A stretch of 64,000 bases of DNA, from the NCBI RefSeq assembly GCF_900142725.1, contig NZ_FRBW01000003.1, forward strand, positions 558,001-622,000, written 5' to 3'. This DNA is from Roseibium suaedae (lineage in GTDB: Bacteria; Pseudomonadota; Alphaproteobacteria; Rhizobiales; Stappiaceae). The position numbers were made by a program, and so were the translations under genes. Position 1 is the first letter of the stretch. Each line of letters opens with the position of its first letter. This document shows positions 27,191 to 36,261 of this stretch, piece after piece. The notes below the pieces were generated by a model. It saw only the letters and a list, made by a program, of their open reading frames with translations, was not told the DNA's origin and did not search any database.

Positions 27191-28246
27191 ATGAAAACCA
27201 TGAAGGGGCCAGGTCTGTTTCTGGCTCAGTTCGCAGGCGATGCAGCGCCGTTCAACTCTCTGGAAGCCATCGCCGGATGGACGGCGGATCTCGGCTACAA
27301 GGGCCTTCAGATCCCGACCTTCGACAGCCGCCTGTTCGATCTGGAAAAGGCCGCCGGTTCAAAAACCTACTGCGACGACCTGAAGGGCATGCTGGCAGAC
27401 AAGGGACTGGAGGTGACCGAGCTTTCAACCCACCTGCAGGGCCAGCTCGTTGCCGTCCACCCCGCCTTCAACGAGGTATTCGACGGCTTTGCGCCGGAGG
27501 CCGTTCACGGCAATCCGGCTGCGCGCACCGAATGGGCCATCGACCAGATGAAGAAGGCCGCCGTTGCCAGCCGCAACCTCGGCCTGAATGTCAGCGTCAG
27601 CTTCCCCGGCGCTCTCGCCTGGCCCTATGTCTATCCCTGGCCCCAGCGCCCGGCCGGTCTGGTCGACACGGCCTTTGCGGAACTCGCCAAACGCTGGAAG
27701 CCGATCCTGGACGTCTATGACGAACACGGCGTGGACGTTGCCTACGAGATCCATCCGGGCGAGGACGTCTTCGACGGAGCAACCTTCGAGATGTTCCTCG
27801 ACGCCCTGAACGGGCATTCCCGCTGCTGCATCAATTACGATCCATCCCACTTCGTCCTGCAGCAGCTGGACTATCTCGCCTTCATCGACATCTATCACGA
27901 CCGGATCAAGGCCTTCCACGTCAAGGATGCGGAGTTCAATCCGGATGGCCGCCAGGGCGTCTATTCGGGCTATCAGCCCTGGGTCAACCGGGCCGGGCGC
28001 TTCCGCTCGCTGGGCGATGGACAGGTGGACTTCGCGGGCATCTTTTCCAAGCTTGCCGCCTATGACTATGACAGCTGGGCGGTTCTGGAATGGGAATGCG
28101 CCCTCAAGCATCCGGAGGATGGAGCTGCGGAAGGCGCGCCCTTCATCACCGACCACATCATCCGCGTCACGGAGCATGCATTTGACGATTTCGCAGGCGC
28201 AGAGAGCGACGACGCGAAGAACCGCCGCATGCTGGGCCTGAACTGA
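27191..28246 (+). CDS. Sugar phosphate isomerase/epimerase family TIM-barrel protein (right arm)
   Basis: The 351-residue protein is a longer AP-endonuclease-2-like TIM barrel. Visible metal-site segments are VAYEIHPGEDVFDGATF, NYDPSHFVLQQLDY, FHVKDAEFNPDGRQGVYSG and AVLEWECALK. It follows the regulator by 45 bp and is followed by a second Gfo/Idh oxidoreductase. It is clearly distinct from the 248-residue left-arm protein, so the two pairs probably do successive or alternative steps. Confidence 0.9.
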   Translation: MKTMKGPGLFLAQFAGDAAPFNSLEAIAGWTADLGYKGLQIPTFDSRLFDLEKAAGSKTYCDDLKGMLADKGLEVTELSTHLQGQLVAVHPAFNEVFDGFAPEAVHGNPAARTEWAIDQMKKAAVASRNLGLNVSVSFPGALAWPYVYPWPQRPAGLVDTAFAELAKRWKPILDVYDEHGVDVAYEIHPGEDVFDGATFEMFLDALNGHSRCCINYDPSHFVLQQLDYLAFIDIYHDRIKAFHVKDAEFNPDGRQGVYSGYQPWVNRAGRFRSLGDGQVDFAGIFSKLAAYDYDSWAVLEWECALKHPEDGAAEGAPFITDHIIRVTEHAFDDFAGAESDDAKNRRMLGLN

Positions 28247-28296
28247 AGGCTTGAGTTACAGCTTGGGGCTGAAGCCCAGATCAGAAGGACTATCTG

Positions 28297-29454
28297 ATGA
28301 GTGTTGATTTGAATGGACCCGTCCGCCTCGGCATGGTCGGTGGCGGTCAGGGCGCCTTCATCGGAGCCGTGCACCGCATTGCGGCCCGGATCGATGGCGC
28401 CTTCCAGCTTGTGGCGGGCGCCCTCTCTTCCGATCCGGAACGGGCAAAGGCCTCTGGCGCGGATCTGGGCCTGGACCCGGAGCGTTGCTATGCCAGCTTT
28501 CAGGAGATGGCCGCCGCTGAGGCAGCGAGAGCGGACGGGATCGAGGCCGTCGCCATCGTCACGCCCAATCACATGCATGCCCCGGTGGCACGCGCCTTTC
28601 TGGCAGCCGGCATTCATGTGATCTGCGACAAGCCCCTGACGTCCACGCTGGAAGCGGCAGAAGACCTGGCGAAGCTGGCGGAAGGCTCAGGCAAGCTCTT
28701 CGTTCTGACCCACAATTACTCCGGCTATCCGATGATCCGGCAGGCCCGCGAGATGGTGGCGGCAGGCACCCTCGGCACCTTGCGTCTGGTGCAGATGGAA
28801 TATGCCCAGGACTGGCTGACGGAAGATCTGGAAGACAGCGGCAACAAGCAGGCCGAATGGCGCACGGATCCGACCAGATCCGGTGCGGGCGGCTGCATCG
28901 GTGACATCGGCACCCATGCCTATCAGCTTGGCTGTTTCGTCTCCGGCCTGACGGCAGATACGGTTCTGGCGGATCTGACCAGTTTCGTTCCGGGCCGAAG
29001 GGTGGATGACAATGTCTCCGTGCTCCTGCGCTTTGACAGCGGGGCGAAGGGCATGCTCTGGGCGTCCCAGGTGGCTCCCGGCAATGAAAACGCCCTCACC
29101 TTGCGCGTCTATGGCGACAAGGGCGGGTTGGAATGGCATCAGGAAAACCCGAACCAGCTCTGGTACACGCCTTTTGGCGAGCCGAAGCGCCTGCTGACGC
29201 GGGGCGGTGCCGGCAGCACACCGGCAGCCGAAAGGGTGACCCGCGTTCCGGCCGGGCATCCGGAAGGCTATCTGGAAGGCTTTGCCACCATCTACCGGGA
29301 GGCCGCCGACGCCATCCGCGCCAAGCGCGCAGGCAAGGACATTCCGGACGGCGTCACCTTCCCGGGAATTGCGGATGGTCTTTCCGGCATGCGCTTCATC
29401 TCGGCCTGCATCCGTTCATCCTCGGATGGCGGCGTGTGGACACGGGTGCGGTAG
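28297..29454 (+). CDS. Gfo/Idh/MocA family oxidoreductase (right arm)
   Basis: The 385-residue enzyme has the Rossmann motif LGMVGGGQGAFIGAVHR, the CDKPLTSTLEAAEDL motif with the family Lys, and GGCIGDIGTHAYQL in the C-terminal domain. Its cofactor motif (GGGQGAFIG) differs from the left-arm enzyme, suggesting a different subfamily and substrate position. It ends the right arm. Confidence 0.92.
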   Translation: MSVDLNGPVRLGMVGGGQGAFIGAVHRIAARIDGAFQLVAGALSSDPERAKASGADLGLDPERCYASFQEMAAAEAARADGIEAVAIVTPNHMHAPVARAFLAAGIHVICDKPLTSTLEAAEDLAKLAEGSGKLFVLTHNYSGYPMIRQAREMVAAGTLGTLRLVQMEYAQDWLTEDLEDSGNKQAEWRTDPTRSGAGGCIGDIGTHAYQLGCFVSGLTADTVLADLTSFVPGRRVDDNVSVLLRFDSGAKGMLWASQVAPGNENALTLRVYGDKGGLEWHQENPNQLWYTPFGEPKRLLTRGGAGSTPAAERVTRVPAGHPEGYLEGFATIYREAADAIRAKRAGKDIPDGVTFPGIADGLSGMRFISACIRSSSDGGVWTRVR

Positions 29455-29477
29455 AACCCATTTCAAACCAGGCCTCG

Positions 29478-29510
29478 CTGCACCTTCTGTCTTCCTGACG
29501 GAAGGTGCAG
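29478..29510 (+). terminator. Stem-loop after the right arm of the sugar island
   Basis: CTGCACCTTC and GAAGGTGCAG form a perfect ten-pair stem around a 13-base loop, 24 bp after the stop codon. No clear T-run follows (TAAACTCTCT), so it is a terminator candidate only. Confidence 0.45.
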
Positions 29511-29618
29511 TAAACTCTCTCGTGCCGGATCTGAACCGGAGTGCCCTTTTGTGCGTACCCAGTTCAAGCAACGCTTCCTTGCGTCCCGCAGATCCTCCGG
29601 CAAGACAGGACCGACACC

Positions 29619-30200
29619 ATGCGCCTGAATGTCTCTTATCTCCTCGCCTGCCTCTCCTGGCTGATCATCCCGCTGCTTCCGGCCTCGGCCGCTGAAAGCA
29701 CGGGAAAATCCGCCTATGACTTTTCCTTCGAGACCGCCCATGGCGAGGACATGCCCCTGTCGGCCTACAAGGGCAAGCTGCTGATGGTGGTGAACACGGC
29801 GACGGAATGCGGCTTCAAGGAACAGATCGGCGATCTGCAGACCCTTTGGGAGCAATACAAGGACCGGGGGCTGGTGGTGCTCGGCGTTCCCTCCAATGAC
29901 TTCGGAGGCCAGGAGCCCCGATCCAACGAGGAGCTAGCAGGCTTCTGCGAGGTGCGGTTCGGCGCGAAATTTCCGATGACTGCCAAGGTCCACGTCAAAG
30001 GAGACGAGGCCCATCCGTTCTATCAATGGGCCGCCAGCGAGATGGGCATCGCCGCCCGCCCCTACTGGAACTTCCACAAGTACCTGATCGGCCCGGATGG
30101 CCGGATCATCGCCTGGTTCGCAACGCCGACAAGGCCGACGTCGAGCACGGTCACCTCGGAAATCGACACCGCCCTCGCAACTCTGCCGGTCACGCAGTAG
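29619..30200 (+). CDS. Exported glutathione peroxidase-family protein
   Basis: The 193-residue protein has a signal peptide (LLACLSWLIIPLLPASAA) and a thioredoxin-like GPx fold. The peroxidatic residue is Cys64 in NTATECGFKEQ rather than selenocysteine; the FGGQEP Gln and the YWNFHKYLI Trp/Asn complete the catalytic set. It should reduce peroxides in the periplasm, probably using a thioredoxin-like donor. The start at 29619 is chosen because it opens the signal peptide. It ends 5 bp from the convergent zur gene. Confidence 0.9.
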   Translation: MRLNVSYLLACLSWLIIPLLPASAAESTGKSAYDFSFETAHGEDMPLSAYKGKLLMVVNTATECGFKEQIGDLQTLWEQYKDRGLVVLGVPSNDFGGQEPRSNEELAGFCEVRFGAKFPMTAKVHVKGDEAHPFYQWAASEMGIAARPYWNFHKYLIGPDGRIIAWFATPTRPTSSTVTSEIDTALATLPVTQ

Positions 30201-30205
30201 CGCCT

Positions 30206-30631
30206 TCAGGCCGCTGCGCAGTCCTTGCAGCGGCCGCGCAACTCGACGGTGGTCTTGCTGGCAGTGAAGCCCTTGGCATCGGCCCAGGCCTTCAGCACGC
30301 GCATGGCTTCTTCCGGCGAGAACTCCTGGACGCTGCCGCAATCCTCGCAGATGGCGAAGGCCGCACTCTCATGGGAGACGCAGCCTGGATGCCGGCAGGC
30401 AACAAAAGCGTTGAGGCTTTCCAGCCGGTGAACCATGCCGAATTCGACCAGCTTGTCGAGAGCCCGGTAGACCTGAAGCGGCGCACGGAAACCGTCTTCG
30501 CGCAGCTGATCCAGGATCGCATAGGCCGTCAACGGCCCTTCTGCGCCGTCCAGCGCACCGAACACCAGAGCCTGGTTCTTGGTCAGGTTGGGCTGGTCGT
30601 GATCGTGATGGGTATGCTCGTGGGCCGTCAT
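30206..30631 (-). CDS. zur: Zinc uptake regulator Zur (Fur family)
   Basis: The 141-residue Fur-family repressor has a His-rich start (MTAHEHTHHDHDQ) and a winged helix (LTKNQALVFGALDGAEGPLTAYAILDQL, FRAPLQVYRALDKLVE). Paired cysteines C95/C98 (CEDCG) and C135/C138 (CKDC) should hold the structural zinc. The ATG overlaps the znuB stop by 4 nt. Context with znuCB makes Zur more likely than Fur or PerR. Confidence 0.92.
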   Translation of the reverse strand: MTAHEHTHHDHDQPNLTKNQALVFGALDGAEGPLTAYAILDQLREDGFRAPLQVYRALDKLVEFGMVHRLESLNAFVACRHPGCVSHESAAFAICEDCGSVQEFSPEEAMRVLKAWADAKGFTASKTTVELRGRCKDCAAA

Positions 30632-31452
30632 GGATTGGTGCTCCGCTTGAGGCCCCGTTTTGCCAGAAGCCGCTCCCATGGCGCAAGGCTGACGATGAAA
30701 ATGCACATCGCTGCTACCACGATCGAGGGTCCTGAGGGCGTGTCCCACTCCAGAGATCCGAACAGACCGGCCACGACCGCGCCGCAGCCGAGAAGCGAAG
30801 CGATGACCGCCATGACTTCCGGTCCGGAGGACAGGCGCCGGGCGCTGGCTGCCGGAATGATCAAGAGCGCGGTGATCAGAAGCACCCCGACAACCTTCAT
30901 GGCAATGGCGATGACCCCGGCCAGAAGCAGCGTAAAGATCAGATTGACCCGCTCCGGCTTGATGCCCTCTGCAGCTGCCAGATCCGGATTGACCGTCGCG
31001 GCAAACAAGGGGCGCCAGATCCAGGCCAGAACCAAGAGCACCAATGCACCGCCACCGTAGATCAGCAGGAGATCCTGACGGTTGACGGCCAGGATATCGC
31101 CGAAGAGCAGCCCCAGAAGATCCATCCGCACCCAGGTCATGAAGGCGAGGCAGACAAGGCCGATGGCCAGTGCCGAATGGGAGAGAAGCCCGAGCAGCGC
31201 ATCCGAGGAGAGCGTCCCCTGACGGCGCAAGAGCAGGAGCAAAACCGCCAGCGCGGAGCTGACGACAAAGACGGTCAGGGTCGTGTTCACTTGCAGCAGC
31301 AGGGACAGCGCCACGCCCAGCAGCGCGCCGTGGGACAGGGTGTCGCCGAAATAGGCCATCCGCCGCCAGACGATGAAACAGCCCAGCGGCCCGGCCACCA
31401 GTGCAACGCCGATGCCGGCAAGCACAGCGCGGGTGAAGAAATCATCGAGCAT
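30628..31452 (-). CDS. znuB: Zinc ABC transporter permease ZnuB
   Basis: The 274-residue membrane protein of the ABC-3 family starts MLDDFFTRAVLAGIGVALVAGPLGCFIVWRRMAYFGD, with about eight membrane helices. The metal-family signature SHGALLGVALSLLL is present. It forms the channel for the ZnuC ATPase. Its gene overlaps znuC by 11 nt and zur by 4 nt. Confidence 0.94.
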   Translation of the reverse strand: MLDDFFTRAVLAGIGVALVAGPLGCFIVWRRMAYFGDTLSHGALLGVALSLLLQVNTTLTVFVVSSALAVLLLLLRRQGTLSSDALLGLLSHSALAIGLVCLAFMTWVRMDLLGLLFGDILAVNRQDLLLIYGGGALVLLVLAWIWRPLFAATVNPDLAAAEGIKPERVNLIFTLLLAGVIAIAMKVVGVLLITALLIIPAASARRLSSGPEVMAVIASLLGCGAVVAGLFGSLEWDTPSGPSIVVAAMCIFIVSLAPWERLLAKRGLKRSTNP

Positions 31453-32431
31453 CCGTCGTCTCCTTCACCGCTTCGCCTGAATGTGTATGAGAGTGGTCGT
31501 GAGCATGGCCATGGTTGTGGTCATGCACGTGATCGTGACCGCAGCCCTCCCCATGCGCATGGGCGTGGTGGGAGGCGTGGTCATGGGAATGGTCCTCGTG
31601 CCCATGCGGCGCTTCGCAATGCTCGCCGGCGCAGTCTTCGCTGACGGTCCCGTCCGCGTGGCGCACCCGTCCATCTGGCAGATGCACATGATCGTGGTGA
31701 TGCTGATAGACCGCGATCCCTGCCCCGGCCCTGTGCCCAAAAAGCTGAAGGAAGGCAGGGCTTTGAGAGACCGCCGAAGGCGTGCCCCGGCAGCAGACAT
31801 GGCCATTGAGGCAGATCACCTGATCGGTGGCGGCCATGACCACGTGAAGATCGTGGGAGATCATCAGAACCCCGCAGCCGAGTTCCGTGCGCAGACGGGA
31901 AATCAGCTCGTAGATGGCAATCTCACCGGAGTAATCAACGCCCTGCACCGGCTCATCCAGAACCAGAAGATCGGGAGACACGGCAATGGCACGGGCAAGC
32001 AGGACCCGCTGCAACTCGCCACCGGAGAGATGCCGCACCTCAGCCCGCATCAGATGGGCTGCTCCCGTGCGCTCCAGCGCAGCGTGAATCTGGGCATCGG
32101 ACAGCTTTACCGTCAGCGCCATGAAGCGCCGCACGGTCAAAGGCAGGGTCCAGTCGACCAGAAGTTTCTGCGGCACATAGCCGACCTTCAGGCCGCGCTT
32201 GCGCTCCGCCTTGCCTTCGCTCGGCGTCAAGATGCCGAGCGCCATCTTGGCGGAAGTCGACTTGCCCGAGCCGTTCGGCCCGATCAGCGTGACAATCTCG
32301 CCGGGCGAAACGGACAGATCCACCCCGCGCACCAGCCAGCGCCCGCCGCTGGAAACCCCGGCACGCTCCAGCCGCACCAGTGGCGCTTGCCGGTCCTGCC
32401 CGCTCAAGGCAGGCTTTTCCATCGCATTCAT
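31442..32431 (-). CDS. znuC: Zinc ABC transporter ATP-binding protein ZnuC with His-rich tail
   Basis: The 329-residue protein has Walker A GPNGSGKST, signature HLSGGELQRVLLARAIA, Walker B LLVLDEPVQGVD and the switch His in MISHDLHVV within the first ~235 residues. The last ~85 residues are extremely His-rich (for example HEDHSHDHASHHAHAHGEG), a likely zinc-binding or buffering tail that E. coli ZnuC lacks. The ATG at 32431 (MNAMEKP) has AGGT upstream and is preferred over a longer frame. znuA is not adjacent. Confidence 0.93.
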   Translation of the reverse strand: MNAMEKPALSGQDRQAPLVRLERAGVSSGGRWLVRGVDLSVSPGEIVTLIGPNGSGKSTSAKMALGILTPSEGKAERKRGLKVGYVPQKLLVDWTLPLTVRRFMALTVKLSDAQIHAALERTGAAHLMRAEVRHLSGGELQRVLLARAIAVSPDLLVLDEPVQGVDYSGEIAIYELISRLRTELGCGVLMISHDLHVVMAATDQVICLNGHVCCRGTPSAVSQSPAFLQLFGHRAGAGIAVYQHHHDHVHLPDGRVRHADGTVSEDCAGEHCEAPHGHEDHSHDHASHHAHAHGEGCGHDHVHDHNHGHAHDHSHTHSGEAVKETTDAR

Positions 32432-32506
32432 GACAGCTACCTGTTCTCCGCCGTGCCTCCTGCCGCGCCGTGACACCTGGCGGCAGGCCAGCGGCCTGTT
32501 GGAGAC

Positions 32507-32523
32507 ATGTTATAGCGTTACAT
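32507..32523. promoter_or_regulatory. Candidate Zur box upstream of znuC
   Basis: ATGTTATAGCGTTACAT lies 76 bp upstream of znuC. The left half matches the alphaproteobacterial Zur consensus (ATGTTATA-n-TATAACAT) fully, and the right half matches at five of eight positions. Its place in front of znuC-znuB-zur makes it a good operator candidate. Confidence 0.55.
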
Positions 32524-32662
32524 CTCTTTTGAAAACCGGCGAAGCTTTTGTCCACCGATGCTGGCCCTGCCGATTTCTGCCTATGGCCAGAACGGCGCTC
32601 TTTCGCTACCTATGCAGGAGATTTCAATAGCCCTCTGGTCAATCTCAAGGACCGCCCGTCTC

Positions 32663-34048
32663 ATGATCGTTCCCTGCATTCTATCCGGTGGCATCGGCTC
32701 CAGGCTCTGGCCTCTTTCGCGCAAGGACCGGCCGAAGCAGTTCCTGCCGATCTTTGACGGGGAAAGCCTGTTCCAGAAGACCTTGCTGCGGGTGGCGGGT
32801 GACGCCTTCGCCGATCCGATCGTCATCGGCAATCACGATCACCGGTTCCTCATCGGCGAACAGCTCGCGGAAGCGGGCCGCAGCGCCAGCGCCATCCTGC
32901 TGGAACCCATCGGCCGCAACACCGCGGCCCCTGCTGCCATGGCCGCGCTTCTGGCGGCCGAGCAGAACCCGGATGCCTTGGTGCTTCTTCTGCCCTCCGA
33001 TCACATGATCGAGCGGGAAGATCAGTTCCTGGAGGCCGTGACCAATGCCGTTCCGGCCGCCGAAGCTGGCCGGATCGTCACCTTCGGCATCACCCCGCAA
33101 GAGCCGAACACCGGCTACGGCTATATCCGCCTGGAACAGGGCACCGACCCGGTCCGCGATGTGGCCGCGTTCGTCGAGAAGCCGGACGCGGAGCGGGCAA
33201 AAGCCTTCCTGGCCGACGGCAATTATGTCTGGAACGCCGGCATCTTCCTTTATTCCGCCAAGGCGATGATCGCCGCCTTCGAGACCCATCAGCCGGAGCT
33301 GATGGCGGATATCCGCGCGGCCCTGGAGACACGCTCCGCCGATCTCGACTTCATCCGCATGGATCCGGAGGCCTTTGCCCGCATTGGCAACATTTCCATC
33401 GACTATGCCATCATGGAACGGGCCACCGGCATCGCCTGTGTCCCCATGGCGCCGGGTTGGGACGATCTGGGGTCCTGGTCCGCCATCTGGGGCGTGTTGA
33501 AGAAGGATGCGGATGGCAACAGCGGCCTTGGCGACACCCGTTTCCTCAATTCGGAAAACTGCCTTGCCTATGCGGACGAGGGCTTGGTTTCCGTAATCGG
33601 CCTCTCCGACGTGCTGGTGATTTCGACCCGCGACAGTGTTCTGGTCGCTCACAAGGACAAGGCGCAGGACGTCAAGAAGATCGTCGAAGCCCTTGAAAAG
33701 GAAGGCCGCCGAGAGGCTGACGCCCATCCGCGCAGCTACCGCCCCTGGGGCTGGACCGAACGGATCAATGCGGGCGAGCGCTTTTCCGTTCAATCCATGA
33801 TGATCAAGCCCGGCAAGGGGCTGACCCTGCAAAGCCACCTGCACCGGGCCGAGCATTGGGTGGTCGTCTCAGGGACTGTGGAAGTCACAATCGATGGCAA
33901 GGCGGAGTATCTGACGGAAAACCAGTCCGCCTATGTGCCGCTGGGCGCAAGGCACAAGCTGTTCAACCCGGGCAAGATCCCCGTCAGGATGATCGAAGTC
34001 CAGTCCGGCACCTATCTGGACGAGGACGACATCCAGCGGCACGGGTGA
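32663..34048 (+). CDS. manC: Mannose-1-phosphate guanylyltransferase / mannose-6-phosphate isomerase
   Basis: The 461-residue type II bifunctional enzyme makes GDP-mannose for polysaccharide synthesis. The N-terminal nucleotidyltransferase has CILSGGIGSRLWPLSRKDRPKQF and FVEKPD motifs. The C-terminal cupin (residues ~350-461) carries the isomerase signature with HLHRAEHWVVVSGTVEV. The start at 32663 (MIVPCILSGG) is chosen as the true beginning of the domain. No other polysaccharide genes adjoin it. Confidence 0.93.
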   Translation: MIVPCILSGGIGSRLWPLSRKDRPKQFLPIFDGESLFQKTLLRVAGDAFADPIVIGNHDHRFLIGEQLAEAGRSASAILLEPIGRNTAAPAAMAALLAAEQNPDALVLLLPSDHMIEREDQFLEAVTNAVPAAEAGRIVTFGITPQEPNTGYGYIRLEQGTDPVRDVAAFVEKPDAERAKAFLADGNYVWNAGIFLYSAKAMIAAFETHQPELMADIRAALETRSADLDFIRMDPEAFARIGNISIDYAIMERATGIACVPMAPGWDDLGSWSAIWGVLKKDADGNSGLGDTRFLNSENCLAYADEGLVSVIGLSDVLVISTRDSVLVAHKDKAQDVKKIVEALEKEGRREADAHPRSYRPWGWTERINAGERFSVQSMMIKPGKGLTLQSHLHRAEHWVVVSGTVEVTIDGKAEYLTENQSAYVPLGARHKLFNPGKIPVRMIEVQSGTYLDEDDIQRHG

Positions 34049-34092
34049 ATTGCTGCGGCGTTTTCCGGAAACTGTTCCTCAAACGGCAAGCG

Positions 34093-34121
34093 TCATAAAA
34101 AGACCGGGCAATTGCCCGGCC
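34093..34121 (-). terminator. Leftward terminator for cysD-cysNC
   Basis: CCGGGC-AATT-GCCCGG is a perfect stem. Reading leftward it is followed by a T-rich run (TCTTTTTATG on the minus strand). It forms the left end of an element whose right end (34264-34285) is nearly its inverted copy. Confidence 0.7.
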
Positions 34122-34153
34122 TCAAACTGCTGACAAAGTTTCTACCTCTCCAC

Positions 34154-34230
34154 CGTCATCCTCGGCCTTGAGCCGAGGACCTAAACAAGTCAATGACTTG
34201 CAGATGGTCGGGACAAGCCCGACCATGACG
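34154..34230 (+). repeat. 77-bp dispersed repeat, copy 1
   Basis: This 77-bp block starts CGTCATCCTCGGCCTTG and ends CAAGCCCGACCATGACG, with two internal hairpins. The same sequence occurs inverted at 53342-53418 with only a few differences. It lies between the convergent manC and cysNC genes. Confidence 0.9.
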
Positions 34231-34263
34231 AATGGGGAAAGCACCCCCTTTGTCATCAACCTC

Positions 34264-34300
34264 AGGCCGGGCGATTGCCCGGCCTTTTCGCTTTTCTCGA
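34264..34300 (+). terminator. Rightward terminator downstream of manC
   Basis: AGGCCGGGC and GCCCGGCCT pair around GATT and are followed by TTTTCGCTTTT. It would stop transcription coming from manC before it runs into cysNC. Confidence 0.8.
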
Positions 34301-34311
34301 TCTTGTCCGGA

Positions 34312-36261
34312 TCAGATGCCGCCGCCGCCGGAAACGATGGACGGGGACAGCAGATAGTTGTTGTCGCGCAGGTAGCGGATGACGTCTTCGGCGACGTCTT
34401 CCGGATCACGGCCAAAGTTCTTCAGCACCAGTTCCGGGTTCTCAGGAACCTCATAGGGACTGTCGATGCCGGTGAAGTTCTTGATCTGACCGGCTTCCGC
34501 CTTGGCATAGAGCCCCTTCGGGTCGCGCTTCTTGCACTCTTCGATCGGGGTGTCGACGAAGATCTCGATGAACTCGCCATCCTGCAGCAGATCCCGGGCC
34601 ATCTGACGCTCGGCGCGGAACGGCGAGATGAACGAGACCAGCGTGATCAGGCCGCTGTCCACGAAGAGACGGGAGACTTCCCCCACACGGCGGATATTCT
34701 CCACCCGGTCCGCATCGGTGAAGCCGAGGTCCTTGTTGAGGCCATGACGCACATTGTCGCCATCCAGCGTGTAGGTGTGCCGGCCTTCCAGATGCAGCTT
34801 CTTTTCCACGATCGAGGCAATGGTCGACTTGCCCGAGCCGGAGAGACCCGTGAACCACAGAACCGCCGGGCGCTGGCCGAGGCTTTCCGCACGGGCGGCC
34901 TTGTCCACGTCCAGGGCCTGCCAATGGATGTTGGTTGCCCGGCGCAGGGCAAACCAGACCATGCCCGCGCCAACGGTGGCATTGGTCACCCGGTCGATCA
35001 GGATGAAGGAGCCGGTCGAGCGGTTCGCCTCGTAAGGGTCAAAGGCAACAGGGGCAGACATGGCGAGATTGCAGAAGGCGATCTCGTTCAGCTCCAGCTG
35101 CTTGCCGGCCACATGCTCGAAGGTGTTGACGTTGATCTTGTGCTTGATCTCCGTGACGGTCGCCGTCACGGACCGGGTGCCGATCTTCATGAGATAGGAC
35201 CGGCCCGGCAGCAGGGCATCTTCCGCCATCCAGATCAGGTGAGCCGCCATCTGGTCCGCCACATCCGGACGGGCCGTGGCATCGGCCAGAAGATCGCCGC
35301 GGGAGATATCGATCTCGTCTTCCAGCGTGATGGTCACCGCTTCGCCTGCGCGTGCGGCATCCGCCTCGCCCACCGGGGTCAGGATCGAGGCGACCTTGGA
35401 GGTCTTGCCGGAGCCGGCAACAACCAGTTCGTCGCCCTTCTTCACCACGCCGCCGGCGATCGTGCCGGAATAGCCGCGGAAGTCGAGGTTCGGACGGTTC
35501 ACCCACTGGACCGGGAAGCGGAACGGCTGGTTCAGCTCGTGCTCGCCGATCTGCACCGTTTCCAGATGCTCCAGCAGAGTCTGCCCCTGATACCAGCCCA
35601 TGTTCTCGCTGCGGCCGGTAACATTGTCACCGTAGCGGGCGGACATGGGGATGGCGACCAGGGTCTCGAAGTCGAAGCCGGAGGCAAACTGCTCAAAAGT
35701 CTCACGGATTTCGTTGAACCGCTCTTCGGAGAAGTCCACCAGGTCGATCTTGTTCACCGCCAGAACCACATGGCGGATGCCGAGCAGCGAGGCAATGAAG
35801 GCATGGCGGCGGGTCTGCACCATCAGGCCATGACGGGCATCGACCAGGAGCACGGCAAGATCCGCTGTGGAGGCACCAGTCGCCATGTTGCGGGTGTATT
35901 GCTCGTGGCCGGGGGTGTCGGCAACGATGAACTTGCGCTTGTCTGTGGCAAAGAAGCGGTAGGCCACATCGATGGTGATGCCCTGCTCGCGCTCGGCCTC
36001 AAGGCCGTCCACCAGCAAGGCCAGGTCGATGTCCTCGCCCACGGTGCCGTGGCGGCGCGAATCCTTTTCAAGAGCCGCCAGCTGGTCTTCGAAGATCAGC
36101 TTGGTGTCATAAAGCAGACGGCCAATCAGGGTCGACTTGCCATCATCCACGGAGCCACAGGTCAGGAAGCGGAGCTGATCCTTTTCTTCCTGGGCCAGAA
36201 TGTAGTCGGTCACGGCCTCTTCGGTGGCCGAGGCAAGGGCGTTGGTTTCCAGGGAAGACAT
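34312..36261 (-). CDS. cysNC: Sulfate adenylyltransferase subunit 1 / adenylylsulfate kinase fusion (CysN-CysC)
   Basis: The 649-residue protein joins two steps of sulfate activation. Residues ~1-440 form the EF-Tu-like GTPase CysN ([20 protein letters not shown]). Residues ~450-649 form APS kinase ([37 protein letters not shown]), which turns APS into PAPS. It works with CysD, whose stop codon overlaps its start by 1 nt. Fused CysN-CysC (NodQ-like) proteins are common in rhizobia and relatives. Confidence 0.96.
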   Translation of the reverse strand: MSSLETNALASATEEAVTDYILAQEEKDQLRFLTCGSVDDGKSTLIGRLLYDTKLIFEDQLAALEKDSRRHGTVGEDIDLALLVDGLEAEREQGITIDVAYRFFATDKRKFIVADTPGHEQYTRNMATGASTADLAVLLVDARHGLMVQTRRHAFIASLLGIRHVVLAVNKIDLVDFSEERFNEIRETFEQFASGFDFETLVAIPMSARYGDNVTGRSENMGWYQGQTLLEHLETVQIGEHELNQPFRFPVQWVNRPNLDFRGYSGTIAGGVVKKGDELVVAGSGKTSKVASILTPVGEADAARAGEAVTITLEDEIDISRGDLLADATARPDVADQMAAHLIWMAEDALLPGRSYLMKIGTRSVTATVTEIKHKINVNTFEHVAGKQLELNEIAFCNLAMSAPVAFDPYEANRSTGSFILIDRVTNATVGAGMVWFALRRATNIHWQALDVDKAARAESLGQRPAVLWFTGLSGSGKSTIASIVEKKLHLEGRHTYTLDGDNVRHGLNKDLGFTDADRVENIRRVGEVSRLFVDSGLITLVSFISPFRAERQMARDLLQDGEFIEIFVDTPIEECKKRDPKGLYAKAEAGQIKNFTGIDSPYEVPENPELVLKNFGRDPEDVAEDVIRYLRDNNYLLSPSIVSGGGGI

